Assembly: GCA_031263485.1 (NCBI GenBank)
Contig: JAISFS010000182.1
Span: forward strand, 1 to 55,448
DNA length: 55,448 nucleotides
Origin: Deltaproteobacteria bacterium
GTDB lineage: Bacteria; Desulfobacterota; Desulfarculia; Adiutricales; Adiutricaceae
Reading direction: 5' to 3'
In this document: piece by piece, positions 1 to 9,457 of the stretch
How positions within the stretch are numbered: position 1 is the first letter of the stretch
Layout: every line of letters begins with the position of its first letter
The notes under the pieces: generated by a model
What the model saw: the letters and a program-made list of their open reading frames with translations, nothing else
Told to the model about the DNA's origin: nothing
Databases searched by the model: none
Program-made: the position numbers and the translations under genes

Positions 1-1
1 T

Positions 2-169
2 GGGAGTTTAGGCGTTAAATTTGTCGATGTGAACGAGCAGAATGAGCAAGGAGTCGGCTTTTACAGGCATTTGGGATTTCATGTGATCAGTCGGTCAGAA
101 TATGACGAACAAGGCAGACATTTTCCTCTGTTGCATCTTGAATTTAATCAGTCTTTTACGCCATCGTAA
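2..169 (+). CDS. GNAT-family N-acetyltransferase, C-terminal end only
   Basis: The reading frame is open from base 2 to the TAA at 167-169 and gives the last 55 residues of a protein whose start lies outside the window. The stretch VDVNEQNEQGVGFYRHLGF is the typical acetyl-CoA-side C-terminal motif of small GNAT acetyltransferases (beta strand, VNE/N, then the GFYRxLGF helix). The final residues are an ordinary beta-strand tail. The substrate cannot be told from this part. Base composition is lower in GC than most of the window. Nothing downstream on this strand looks co-transcribed. Confidence 0.75.
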   Translation, partial: GSLGVKFVDVNEQNEQGVGFYRHLGFHVISRSEYDEQGRHFPLLHLEFNQSFTPS

Positions 170-710
170 CAAATCTGCGAGAGATTCACGATGGAGTTGC
201 GGATAAGCCGCAGGCGATCTAAACAAGAGATTGGGCAGTCATCATCAAATATCGGGTATGTTTTCATCATCGTCAGTTTGAGTTTCTATTTCAGCTTTGG
301 CTTCCCAGATGTCGATTCAGCTTCAGCTTCTCTGATGCCGAAGATTGGGGGACGTAGCCAGTCCCGGGACCCGCAACGCCTTTTTACAGTTCAGGCATGC
401 TTTGCCGAAAATCATGAGACATCGCACTGGACATGGTGTAGAGTAAACGTTGAACGACACCGGCAGGCCAATCTTCCCGACCGTAGCCGAAAGGCAAGGT
501 ACGAGACCCTCGCATTCCATGTGGTTTGCCTTCCATGCGCCTCAAGCCGTTAAGCCGACAAGAGTCGGATCGAACCGCTTCACGGAAGTTACGCCAGCAT
601 TCCCAGATCCACTATAGCCAACATTCGAGATCGGCATTCGAACGAAATAGTCGCGGCGCGGCCGCCACAAGCGCGACCGCGCCGCATCGCCGGACGAAAG
701 ACGTCGGGCG
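170..710. other. Gap without a supported gene
   Basis: About 540 bp between the GNAT tail and the 3' end of the autotransporter gene. The short open frames on both strands have no family resemblance, no clear ribosome binding site and skewed arginine/proline-rich compositions. No repeat, tRNA or clear terminator was seen. Confidence 0.5.
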
Positions 711-3700
711 CTAAAAGTCGAATCTGATCGCCAGGCTGCCGGAAACCCCCTTGCGCTTGCCGGCGTATCCCTGGACTCCGAGTTCGAGGGCGATGCCGTC
801 TGATGGGGCGATTGACACGCCGAGCTCCGCGATGCCCGTACCGCCCTTCAGATCCGGGGACGGGACGTAATGGCCGTAGACGGAAACCATGGCCTCTCCG
901 TCGAATTCATGGTCGAAGGCAGCCCCAACGTAAGTCTTTACCCGATCGTTTACGGCATACGATAGCCTGGCGCCGCCCCTCAACCGATGAGAGTCGACGT
1001 CGCGGATTTCCACCGGGGCTCCCGTCGGCAACGCGAAATCGTCGCCCTTAAGCCGCGTCCAGAGGTATTTCCCGTACAGGTCCAGGGAAACCGCTCCGCC
1101 GATCCCCCAGACGTAGCCCGCTCCCAAATGGGCTCCGTAGTACATGGCGTCGACGTCGTAGTCGAACGACATGCCGAACCGGTCACGCAGATCGTCGGAC
1201 GAGAAATCGTTCTTGGCCTTTCCCAGGCGCCCGGAGAACTCCGCGTAAAAATTGCCAGAGCCCGCGCCGCCGAAGTCGATCCTGCCCAGGATGCCGCCTC
1301 CGACATAGTCGGTGTCCCCATCGCCGTCAACGGAGGCTACTCCTCCGAGGCTGTTGCGGGTATCGTAGTTGCCAGATCCGAACTCGAAGAAGGCGCCCAT
1401 GACGAATCTGCCGGGATTCAAATCGGAGCCCCACGCGAGGCCTGCAATAAGGGAAACCCCGTTCACGTCGAGGCGGGAACCGGTTTCGTAGCGGGACGTG
1501 CCCGCCATGACCGCGCCGAAGGAAGCAAGGCCGGAAGCGGATCGGGCGCCCGACGACGCGGCGGCGACGCCCTGGCCGCTGGCCAGGTCCGCCCCCTGGC
1601 TCACGAGGGCCATCCCGCCCAGGACCCCTTCGGGCATGGCCTTGACAAGCGGGTTGACGCTAACCGATCTCAGCGTGGCCGAAAGGCTGGTACCTGACAG
1701 CGACAGCGCCCAGTCATACCGGAAAAGCTCGCCGTGATTCCCCGCGGCCTCTGTCGGCGCGGGCCCCGTGACGGCCATAACGTCCGCAGCGATAAGCGTG
1801 ATCGTGCGGTTCACGTCCAGCGGCGCCCCGACCCCGGCGGTGCTGATCCTGACGACGCTGCCCCTGGCCGCCCCGTCGCCCAGGGTCACCGTGCCCGACG
1901 AGGTGAGCGCGGGCCGTCCGGACGTTGATGACGGCAGGACGAAATCATAGTATTCGAAATTGCCGACGCTTCCGACGGTACCGCCGGTATATCCCCAGAC
2001 GTTGAGGGTATTGCCGGCAAACGCGTCCGCGTCGGTCCCGGCGCGCCCGCCCTGGATGACGCGGCCCGGACTCAAAACCGGGGCGCCGGTGAGGGTGACC
2101 GTGTTGCGGACGGCATTGCCGGAACCTTGGGTCAATCCGCCGTAGATGTTGGCGTCGACTCGCCCGCCGCTTATGGTCACCCGGTTGTCCGTCGCGTCGA
2201 GGGGACTGTTGCCGGTGACGCCCACGAAGCCGCCGACGATGTTGCTGACCGCGACGTCGCCGCCACTGACTTCCACGCTGTTTTCCGAGGCGCTAGCCGC
2301 AGATCCGTACGCCTCCCCGCCGACCAGGTGAGTGCCTCCGCCGGGCAGCGAGTAGTCGTCGTGGCTGACGTTTCCACCGGTCACGACAACGCTGTTGCCT
2401 TTGGACTCGCCCTCGTTCACGGAACCTCCGATGATCGAACCCCGGACGACCATCGTGCCGCCGGCGATCCTGACGACGTTGCCGCTGACGGTCCCGTCCT
2501 CGCCGATGCCGCCGAAAACGTCGTCGTAGGCGCTGATGTTTCCGCCGGTTATCGTCACGCGGTTGCCGACCGCATCCCCGGCTTCGCTCACACCGCCGGC
2601 GATGTCGTTCTCGTCGTCCGTCGCGTCAGGGGTGCTCAGGTTCCCCCCGCTTATGGTAACCTCGTTTCCGGTCACCTTCCCCATTTCGCTGACTCCGCCG
2701 ACGACCGGGCCGATTATGTTGCCTCCCTTGACTTCCACGCCGTTGCCTTCGGCATCGCCTCCGCCCAATGCCCATCCCCCGTGGACCGGACCGTATATGG
2801 AGCCTCCCCCGACGGCGATTGCGTTGGCGTCGGCATCGCCAGTCCCGAAAGCCGCGCCCCCGAAAATTCCTTCGTGCAGGACGCCGCCGGAGACCGCGAC
2901 CGTGTTTTCAACGGCATCGCCCTCCTCGGTCCGACCGGCTGCGGCGAACCCGTAGACATCGCCTCCGGCGACCGCCAGAGAATTCTTCTCGGCATCGCCT
3001 TCGATTGCCAGCCCGCCGTAGACCCCTTCGGGGATCTGGAGCCCGCTGGGGTTGCCGTAATCGTCGCTTCCCGTCCCCCCGTAGACAATGCCTCCGGAGA
3101 TTCTCGCATCGTTTCCTGAGACCTTGCCGTCGGTGGCGTAGCCGGCGGCGAGAAATCCCTTGGGCGCCCCGAGGCTGTCGTCTCCCATCACGCCGCCGGA
3201 AAACGACAGGGAGTTCCCGGTGGCGTCGCCGCTCTCGTAGACGTACCCGCTGACCGCGAAAGTTCCGATCGACCCTCCCGTGACCTCTATCAGATTGCCC
3301 GTCGCGGAACCCGTCAGGCTGCTGCCGCCTGTGAGCGCCGCGAGGATTTGCCCCCCGGACATGTAGGCCTTGTTTCCGGAAGCCACGCCGGCGGGGGAGT
3401 ATCCAACGCCTATCTCGCCCACGAGTCCGCCGGCGAACCTGACGACGTTGTCGATGGCGTCTCCCCCGTATGCCCCGGCGCCCATGATTCCGAACGGGGC
3501 CACGCCCCCATCGACTACGACCGTGTTCCCGCTTGCGGACCCGCCCAGGCTGAAACCGCCGGCCCCGAATGCAAGATTCGCCTTGCTCCGCAATTCGAGA
3601 GTGTTGCCGGACGCTTCGGCGCTCCCGGCTCCCCCGTAGGCGGAACCGTAGTGTGGAACGGTCATGCCCCCCATGGAGAGCGACGGCCCGAGATCGCCGT

Positions 3701-3962
3701 CAATGACAACCCTGTTCCCGGAACTTCCGGCAGGGAGTATGGCATCTGCTCCCGGCACAGCGTATTCGTCCGCCACGGGCGCGGTGCCGTCCGTCGGATA
3801 GTTGATTTCGGCCGCCGCGGCGGCCGTGGACCGGTTCGATGCCGTATGAAACGCAAACGACAGTGCCAGAACAACTAGGCAGACTCGGACCAAATCCCGA
3901 CACACGCCTCTTCGGTCCGGCGAGAGCGTCTTGGTGAAAATCGCCTCGATAACTCTTCTCAT
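711..3962 (-). CDS. Autotransporter adhesin-like protein with GN/GG repeat passenger and C-terminal beta-barrel
   Basis: A 1083-residue protein by my start. The ATG at 3962 is preceded by AAAGGAGAAACAT, a good ribosome binding site. The frame stays open 65 codons further upstream, but that part is arginine/proline-rich and lacks a binding site. Residues 1 to about 50 look like an extended signal peptide (hydrophobic VCLVVLALSFAFHTA). Residues about 50-720 are a repetitive passenger in which units of roughly 20-45 residues end in a GN-x-V-x-V-x-GG pattern, as expected for a right-handed beta-helix. The last roughly 270 residues alternate in the way of an autotransporter barrel and end in a terminal phenylalanine (LAIRFDF). 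Type V secretion would place the passenger on the cell surface. No protease motif is visible, so adhesion is a guess. A candidate promoter lies about 375 nt upstream. Family call confident; ligand unknown. Confidence 0.85.
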   Translation of the reverse strand: MRRVIEAIFTKTLSPDRRGVCRDLVRVCLVVLALSFAFHTASNRSTAAAAAEINYPTDGTAPVADEYAVPGADAILPAGSSGNRVVIDGDLGPSLSMGGMTVPHYGSAYGGAGSAEASGNTLELRSKANLAFGAGGFSLGGSASGNTVVVDGGVAPFGIMGAGAYGGDAIDNVVRFAGGLVGEIGVGYSPAGVASGNKAYMSGGQILAALTGGSSLTGSATGNLIEVTGGSIGTFAVSGYVYESGDATGNSLSFSGGVMGDDSLGAPKGFLAAGYATDGKVSGNDARISGGIVYGGTGSDDYGNPSGLQIPEGVYGGLAIEGDAEKNSLAVAGGDVYGFAAAGRTEEGDAVENTVAVSGGVLHEGIFGGAAFGTGDADANAIAVGGGSIYGPVHGGWALGGGDAEGNGVEVKGGNIIGPVVGGVSEMGKVTGNEVTISGGNLSTPDATDDENDIAGGVSEAGDAVGNRVTITGGNISAYDDVFGGIGEDGTVSGNVVRIAGGTMVVRGSIIGGSVNEGESKGNSVVVTGGNVSHDDYSLPGGGTHLVGGEAYGSAASASENSVEVSGGDVAVSNIVGGFVGVTGNSPLDATDNRVTISGGRVDANIYGGLTQGSGNAVRNTVTLTGAPVLSPGRVIQGGRAGTDADAFAGNTLNVWGYTGGTVGSVGNFEYYDFVLPSSTSGRPALTSSGTVTLGDGAARGSVVRISTAGVGAPLDVNRTITLIAADVMAVTGPAPTEAAGNHGELFRYDWALSLSGTSLSATLRSVSVNPLVKAMPEGVLGGMALVSQGADLASGQGVAAASSGARSASGLASFGAVMAGTSRYETGSRLDVNGVSLIAGLAWGSDLNPGRFVMGAFFEFGSGNYDTRNSLGGVASVDGDGDTDYVGGGILGRIDFGGAGSGNFYAEFSGRLGKAKNDFSSDDLRDRFGMSFDYDVDAMYYGAHLGAGYVWGIGGAVSLDLYGKYLWTRLKGDDFALPTGAPVEIRDVDSHRLRGGARLSYAVNDRVKTYVGAAFDHEFDGEAMVSVYGHYVPSPDLKGGTGIAELGVSIAPSDGIALELGVQGYAGKRKGVSGSLAIRFDF

Positions 3963-4335
3963 ATGTTTCTCCTTTGCTAGAAACGGACGGAAAGAACGCC
4001 AAATCACGATGCCCATCGTGGATGGAACGATTTCAGGGATGCCGCGAAATGACCAGACTTGACGAAACGACCGGAAGGGATGCGGAGCAGTCGGGATCCA
4101 GGTTGCGGGCGACGTTCGCGGGAAGAGCAATTCGACTTGCGGAACCAGTTCTTTCACGACCTCACAGAATCATGCCGAACGCCGTAGAACACCGATATAC
4201 AATCGTCGAAGCGACCACCACGAACCCGGCGGCGTCGGCCTGCGCATATGACAGTTAGTCACCGCTGGCAAATCTTGCGTTTCAAACCTAACGGTTCGGC
4301 ATCCCTGAAGCGATATGCGTTGAACAATGCCATGC

Positions 4336-4364
4336 AATCTACATTCTCATGTCCAACGTGTCAA
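4336..4364 (-). promoter_or_regulatory. Candidate sigma-70 promoter reading towards the autotransporter
   Basis: On the minus strand TTGACA (4364-4359), a 17-nt spacer and TAGATT (4341-4336) give a perfect -35 and a 4/6 -10 at ideal spacing, inside the AT-rich block 4330-4620. It would leave a leader of about 370 nt before the ATG at 3962. The boxes are seen; activity is inferred. Confidence 0.45.
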
Positions 4365-5229
4365 TAATGAAATGTAATTTTTACCAGTCAATATTTAATA
4401 TTGACAATGTTTTCAGATAAAATGTTCACTATTATTTTATTAATAATGCTTGTTAATTGCCGATGATGATAACAATTTTAATACCACTGTTGTCATAGAA
4501 TTATCATGCTTACTCTTCGATATATAAATCAAAAATTACAATCTAACCCTGCCTGACACCCGTAAGCTTGTAAATCGCGTCCTTGATTTTAAAATCATAA
4601 CCGTTGGTTACGGACATTATACGAAATTTCGCGTTGCGTCTTGACGAAGCGGACGGCTCCCGGACCTCCCATCGGCGTTCACGCCAGCCGCCTGGTCCAG
4701 ACAGCCTCAGAACATCGCACAAGCTGCGGCTAGACGCCTGCCCATGTCAAACTTGCCGCTCGCGCATCGCGACATCATCAATCGGCGCCACTCCTTAGAA
4801 AGATCGGGCGCGTTGCCCGATTCCGTCCATAGCTCCGTCATGGTGCCATTCATCCGGTTTACGCCTGCACACCCGAAACCTGCCGCGTCCGGATCTGCCC
4901 AAACAGCCGGGTGGCCGTACGCGGAGCGCCGGAAGGTTCGGACGCTCACGCCTGACTGGTGAGAACGGCGAGGGTCCTTCGCCATGCCCCGGGCAGACGT
5001 CCCGAAACGGTATCCCCGCTACGAAAAGCCGAGGGCTTAACCCTTCGGATCATTTCCTTCGATATCGGATCTCCACATTCCGGCCTTCGCTCGCGAGGCT
5101 TCCGGTCAAAATGCGTCTTAGAGAAACCGGCAGTGGGCTCCAGACGGACCTCATCTTCACGACACGAGGGACGGGGGACACCTGACCGCCGAATCAACGC
5201 CATTGACCCGATCGCAGGACTTGGCGGCT

Positions 5230-5270
5230 GAGAACAGAGAACAGAGAACAGAGAACAGAGAACAGAGAGC
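5230..5270. repeat. 8-bp tandem repeat (AGAGAACA), about 5 copies
   Basis: The octamer AGAGAACA is repeated head to tail about five times. The unit length breaks any reading frame, so this is a non-coding microsatellite prone to slippage. Confidence 0.85.
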
Positions 5271-5487
5271 ACTGAGCTTACGTATCTGCCATCCGCGCCG
5301 TCAAGCCCGTCAGTGTATGCGACCGCGCTCCGTTCGCGAGACGCCCTATCGACACGGAATCATCAGGACGCGACTCACCTCCGCGCCTCTCGCTTCCGAC
5401 TCATGCCAACGCACCAACGTTTTGCTGACGCAGGGAACGATCCAGATCCCGACCCCCGAAACCCCTAGCCGCATGAAACGCCTCAAT

Positions 5488-5530
5488 TCTCCTGCCGGCA
5501 TGTCACCGATCTCCTGCCGGCATGTCACCA
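5488..5530. repeat. 22-bp direct duplication
   Basis: Two adjacent copies (5488-5509 and 5510-5530) of a unit containing CTCCTGCCGGCATGTCACC, differing only at the last positions. Confidence 0.8.
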
Positions 5531-6694
5531 GGATCTCGCCGACCGGCTCTGCTTATCGCAATCATTTCACCCTTCTCCTGCCCCTCTCATCCGGTACTCC
5601 TCTCCGCCACCATGTTCACCTCACGGCCCCTGAGGCTGGCACGTAAACGTGGCACCTGGCCGAGGCGACCTCACGACTCCCCGACGATGTTCCAGCGAGC
5701 TTCAACGAGCCCCCAGAGGACGCCCGGCTTTCCGGTACTGTCGGCTAGTGCCTTCTAAACCTGCAAATCGTCAAATCGTCTAATCGTCTCAGAACTCTTT
5801 GATTTTCGCCTAGGTCCGCGCTATAATATCTCTTTACGGTTCCTACGCGTGCCGAGGTAACTCCTTGACCTGGGACGGACCCTCCTCCGCAGTCGAGGAC
5901 CCGGGACGCCTTTGCGGGCCTTCCCCTTCCGGGAGGCGCCCGGCTCACCGTCATCTGCATCTGGAGGAGGAGGCGGCGGTTAAGAGATCAACGCGTCAAT
6001 CCCGGATCGACTGTCCGTCCTTCCGGTTTTTTTTTCGCCGTAGCCGACATCCGGAGCCCTGCGGCGCATCGGCCATCGCCTTCCAACAACCGATCCAGCC
6101 CGCACCGTAGCCGCCTGAGCAGGCAGCCGCCTTAAGCGCTTCCGCTTGAAGGTGTTGCCTCATGGGCATCCGCGCCAGGGAAGGGGACGGCGGGGACGCC
6201 ATCAGCTCCAACGCCTTGGCGACCGGACGCCACGGACTTGATGTCGCGGGAATGACCTTCTCGACCGTCGGCGGCATGGCCCTTTCGGTGGCCGACCTCA
6301 ACGGCAGCGGCAATACATTGCTCCTTAAGCTCCTGGCGTGGCTCGTCCCCGCGGTTTCAGGCAGGTTCTCATTTTCTGGGAAGGAGGCCTACCCCATCGC
6401 CGCCACGGATCTCCCCGCGCGGCTGTACATGTCATGGGCGATCCTTGCCCCCATCTTTTCCTGACGGCGCCGGAGCCTGTCCCGGGACGCGCGGACGGAG
6501 GCGCGGGGCCGCCTTCGGCGCCCCGCTCCCCGGTGCCGGCAACCCTGGCGCTCGTGGGCATATGGCACCTGGCCGACACGCCCCTTCTGAGGCTTTCCGG
6601 GGGGCTCCTCCGCCTGGCCCGGCTCGCGCGTGGCCTGCACCTCTCCCCGACCGTCCTACCGGCTGACATGCCCACCTCGGACCCCGCGACCGCT

Positions 6695-6746
6695 AACCCC
6701 ATCGCGGACCAAGCGCCCGCGAACCCCATCGCGGACCAAGCGCCCG
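6695..6746. repeat. 27-bp direct duplication
   Basis: Two adjacent copies with unit start AACCCCATCGCGGACCAAGC at 6695 and 6722. In one plus-strand frame it reads NPIADQAPA twice, but the surrounding frame has no family resemblance. Confidence 0.8.
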
Positions 6747-6855
6747 TTGCCTCCCGGCACTTCCGCAGTCGGCGCGTGGCCCTCCTGCCGCCCGCCTTCG
6801 GATGCACGGTCATGTCCATCCCGGCTATTGGCAAGGCCCTCGCGGCCTTCACCCC

Positions 6856-7020
6856 GGCTCCCAAGGCCTTCTCCACGGTTCCCAAGGCCTTCTCCACGGC
6901 TCCCAGGGCCTTATCTCAGGCTCTCAGTGCCTTATCCACGGCTCTCAGGGCCTTATCTCAAGCTCTCAGGGCCTTCTCCACGGCTTTCAGGGCCTTCTCT
7001 ACGGCTTTCAAGGCCCTTGA
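6856..7020. repeat. 21-bp tandem repeat array, about 8 copies
   Basis: Units of the kind GGCTCTCAGGGCCTTATCTCA vary at a few positions and follow each other without a break. Because 21 is a multiple of 3, the plus-strand open frame 6338-7060 reads heptads such as RALSQAL / RAFSTAF through it. That frame has no ribosome binding site or family match, so I annotate only the repeat and leave coding open. Confidence 0.75.
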
Positions 7021-7384
7021 TCCTGCGTTCACATCCGGAAGGGCCGCCAACGGCGGCTGAAGCTTTCAGAGAGTCGCGACGGACGCCTCCCGGTCTTCCG
7101 TTGCGGCTCCCCCGCCCGCGCCTGAGGCTCCCGGCCTGCGGCTCCCGCCCGGGGCGACCGATGGCCTTCGGGTTTTACCGCCCCGTCACCAGGGGCTTTG
7201 ACGGGCCTCCGTCCGGGGGCCGCGCGGTCGCCGTCAGCCGATACGCCTGTCAAGCCAGGGAGTTCTAAGTTATGATGTCCTTTCCCCAGCCTGCCGGGCC
7301 CGCCAGGGCCCTGCGGAACCGGCACGTGACCCGGTCCGCCGCCGCCTTGGGAGCGGCCAACGCGTCCAGGCGCTGGTGGACACG

Positions 7385-8221
7385 ATGATCCGCCTCAAGG
7401 GCCTCACCAAGAGCTACGGGACGCTCAAGGCCTTGGACGGGCTGAATCTTGAGGTGCGCCGCGGGGAGCTCTTCGCGTTCCTTGGGCCCAACGGGGCCGG
7501 CAAGTCAACCACCATCAGGATCCTGAACGGCATCACCAGCCTGGACTCAGGCGAGGCCTGGATAGGAGGGGTGGACATCGCGCGGGAGCCCCTGAAGGCC
7601 AAGCGCCTCTGCGGCATGGTGGCCCAGCACAACAGCCTGGACGGGGAGCTCACGGTCGCCGAGAACCTGGAGATCCACGGCAGGCTCTTCGGCATGAGCC
7701 GCGGGGAGAGGCGGGAGTCCTCCGCCGAGCTCCTAAGGTACGTGGAGATGGAGGACCGCACGGGCGCCCTGGCCAAGACGCTGTCCGGGGGGCTCAAGCG
7801 GAGGCTCATGATCGCCCGCGCCCTGGTGCACAGGCCCAGGCTCCTCTTCCTGGACGAGCCCACGGTGGGCCTGGACCCGGCAATCCGCCGCCGCATCTGG
7901 AGCCTCATCAAATCCATCAACCGGGAAGGGGTCACGGTGTTCCTGACCACGCACTACATTGAGGAGGCGGAATTCCTGGCGGACCGCGTGGCCTTCATGA
8001 ACGCGGGCAGGCTCGTCGAGACCTGCGAGCCCAAAGTGGCGATGGCCCGCCTGGGGAACTGGGCAGTGGACGCCTTCGAGGGGGGGGAGATGTCGACCAG
8101 GTTCTTCTCCAGGCGCTCCGAGGCCGGGGACTACATCCGCTCCTGCTCCGGATCCGGGAGCGTCCGCCGCGTCAATCTGGAGGACGCCTTCATGGCCCTC
8201 ACCGGCAGGAGGGTGTCGTGA
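7385..8221 (+). CDS. ABC transporter ATP-binding protein (ABC-2 exporter, NodI/DrrA/CcmA type)
   Basis: Energises an inner-membrane ABC exporter by ATP hydrolysis. From the ATG at 7385 the protein has 278 residues; an in-frame GTG at 7376 would add three. I prefer the ATG because MIRLKGLTKSYG fits the family start. The Walker A GPNGAGKST lies near residue 40, the signature is LSGGLKRRL, Walker B is LLFLDEPTVGLD and the H-loop is TTHYIEEAE, so all catalytic elements are intact. The overall shape (short ATPase followed by a six-helix ABC-2 permease) matches NodIJ/DrrAB-type exporters of lipids, drugs or modified sugars. The permease gene follows after 202 bp. Substrate unknown; nothing in the sequence links it directly to the corrinoid genes downstream. 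Confidence 0.93.
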   Translation: MIRLKGLTKSYGTLKALDGLNLEVRRGELFAFLGPNGAGKSTTIRILNGITSLDSGEAWIGGVDIAREPLKAKRLCGMVAQHNSLDGELTVAENLEIHGRLFGMSRGERRESSAELLRYVEMEDRTGALAKTLSGGLKRRLMIARALVHRPRLLFLDEPTVGLDPAIRRRIWSLIKSINREGVTVFLTTHYIEEAEFLADRVAFMNAGRLVETCEPKVAMARLGNWAVDAFEGGEMSTRFFSRRSEAGDYIRSCSGSGSVRRVNLEDAFMALTGRRVS

Positions 8222-8310
8222 CCGGGCTCGGCAGGCGTTCCCCCCAAACATCCGCGCACGGCGGGCTTCGCGGGGCCGTCCGGCCGCGCGGTGGAGCCGT
8301 GCCCCGCGAG

Positions 8311-8400
8311 GGTTTCCGGTTCAGCGGGGCACGCCCCGCCGGTTTCCGGTGCCGCGGGGCACGCCCCGCCGGTTTCCGGTGCCGCGGGGCCTCCCCCGCC
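8311..8400. repeat. 30-bp tandem repeat, 3 copies
   Basis: Three head-to-tail units start with GGTTTCCGGT at 8311, 8341 and 8371 and end with a GC-rich CGGGGC...GCCCCG inverted repeat. They lie between the ATPase and permease genes, so each unit could form a hairpin in the mRNA. The first and last copies carry a few substitutions. Confidence 0.9.
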
Positions 8401-8423
8401 GGCCGCGACGGAGGGACGGGCTG

Positions 8424-9158
8424 ATGTCCTCCTTCCTGGCCATCTACCTGAGGGAGATGCTTCTCCTGAAGCACCGCCTGAAACGCCAGCTGTTGAGCAT
8501 GAGCGTCTCGCCATTCCTCTACCTGATCACCTTCGGCTTCGCGCTGGGCGGGTCGGTCAGGGTGGGGGGCCGGGAGTACCTGGAGTTCCTGATCCCCGGG
8601 CTCATCGCCATGGCCAGCATGACCCAGGCCTTCGCGATCTCGAGCGAGATAAACTCCGCCAGGTTCTACTTCCATGCCTTCGAGGAGTTCCAGGCGGCGC
8701 CGGTGAGCCGTCTCTCCTTCGTCCTGGGGGAGACCCTGGCCGGGCTCACCCGGGCCTTCCTGGCCATGACGGTGGTGGCCGTACTGGGTTTCCTGTTCGG
8801 CGTGAGGCCCCACTACGGGCCTTTTCTTTTCCTTGCCGCATTCCTGAACGCCTTCGCCTTCTCGTCGCTGGCCGTGGCCCTGGCCATGCTGGTCAAGACC
8901 CACGCGGACCAGGCGCTCCTCTCCAACTTCGTCATAACGCCCATGGCCTTCCTGGGGGGCACCTTCTTCCCCCTGGACGCGATGCCCGGCTGGGCCCAGC
9001 AGATCCTCAGGTTCCTCCCTCTCACCCACGCCTCCAGGGCCATCAGGACGGACGCCTACGGTGAGCCGGCCCAGCTCGCGCCTTACCTGATCCTGGCCGC
9101 CTGCGCGGCCGTGTTCTTCGTCCTGGCTCTCTCCACCGTCTCCAAGGCCAGGGACTGA
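8424..9158 (+). CDS. ABC-2 type transporter permease
   Basis: A 244-residue inner-membrane permease, partner of the ATPase encoded just upstream. I chose the ATG at 8424 because GGAGGG stands before it and the frame upstream of it is the repeat array translated as arginine/proline. Six hydrophobic segments are visible (PFLYLITFGFALGG; FLIPGLIAMASMTQAF; FLAMTVVAVLGFLFG; FLFLAAFLNAFAFSSLAVALAML; NFVITPMAFLGGTFF; YLILAACAAVFFVLAL), the normal ABC-2 plan. The segment after the second helix, ARFYFHAFEEFQAAPVSR, is the conserved cytoplasmic coupling region of NodJ/DrrB-like permeases. It should form the exporter channel with the ATPase. Substrate unknown. Confidence 0.9.
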   Translation: MSSFLAIYLREMLLLKHRLKRQLLSMSVSPFLYLITFGFALGGSVRVGGREYLEFLIPGLIAMASMTQAFAISSEINSARFYFHAFEEFQAAPVSRLSFVLGETLAGLTRAFLAMTVVAVLGFLFGVRPHYGPFLFLAAFLNAFAFSSLAVALAMLVKTHADQALLSNFVITPMAFLGGTFFPLDAMPGWAQQILRFLPLTHASRAIRTDAYGEPAQLAPYLILAACAAVFFVLALSTVSKARD

Positions 9159-9197
9159 GGCCCGCCGAACGCGGGCTCTGCATTGCTTCGCGACCCC

Positions 9198-9355
9198 CTG
9201 AGCGGGCCTGGCATCTCCTCGCGGCCCCCCCTGAGCGGGCCTGGCAGCTCCTCGCGGCCCCCTGAACGGGCCTGGCATCTCCTCGCGGCCCCCTGAACGG
9301 GCCTGGCATCTCCTCGCGGCCCCCTGAACGGGCCTGGCATCTCCTCGCGGCCCCC
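9198..9355. repeat. 31-bp tandem repeat, about 5 copies
   Basis: Five units of the form TGAACGGGCCTGGCATCTCC followed by TCGCGGCCCCC follow the permease stop codon. The last three are almost identical, which suggests recent expansion. The unit is not a multiple of 3 and contains a stop in one frame, so it is non-coding. Confidence 0.9.
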
Positions 9356-9457
9356 GCGCGGTCCCCGACGCGTCGGACGCTTACGGCGCCCCGGCGGACC
9401 CCGGCCGGTCCCTAACCGCGTTCCCCGCCGCAACGGGGCGCCATAACGGAACAACCC

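Larger units (their letters stand above)
4365..6694. other. Long gene-poor stretch with an AT-rich block and short repeats
   Basis: Bases 4365-4620 are strikingly AT-rich. From about 4620 on the sequence is GC-rich and all open frames on both strands overlap each other, are arginine/proline/serine-rich and have no recognisable domain. The stretch holds an 8-bp tandem repeat (5230-5270), a 22-bp duplication (5488-5530) and an A/T-rich 10-bp motif repeated near 5760-5790 (ATCGTC repeats). It may be degraded coding DNA, but I see no identifiable remnant. Confidence 0.5.

Noticed and set aside
6338-7060. Coding gene with heptad repeats (plus strand, 240 codons)
   Set aside because: No ribosome binding site, no family resemblance, overlapping open frames on both strands in GC-rich sequence; the in-frame repeat can be explained by its 21-bp unit.
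8311-9355. CRISPR array
   Set aside because: The about 30-bp units follow each other directly with no unique spacers, and no cas genes are present.
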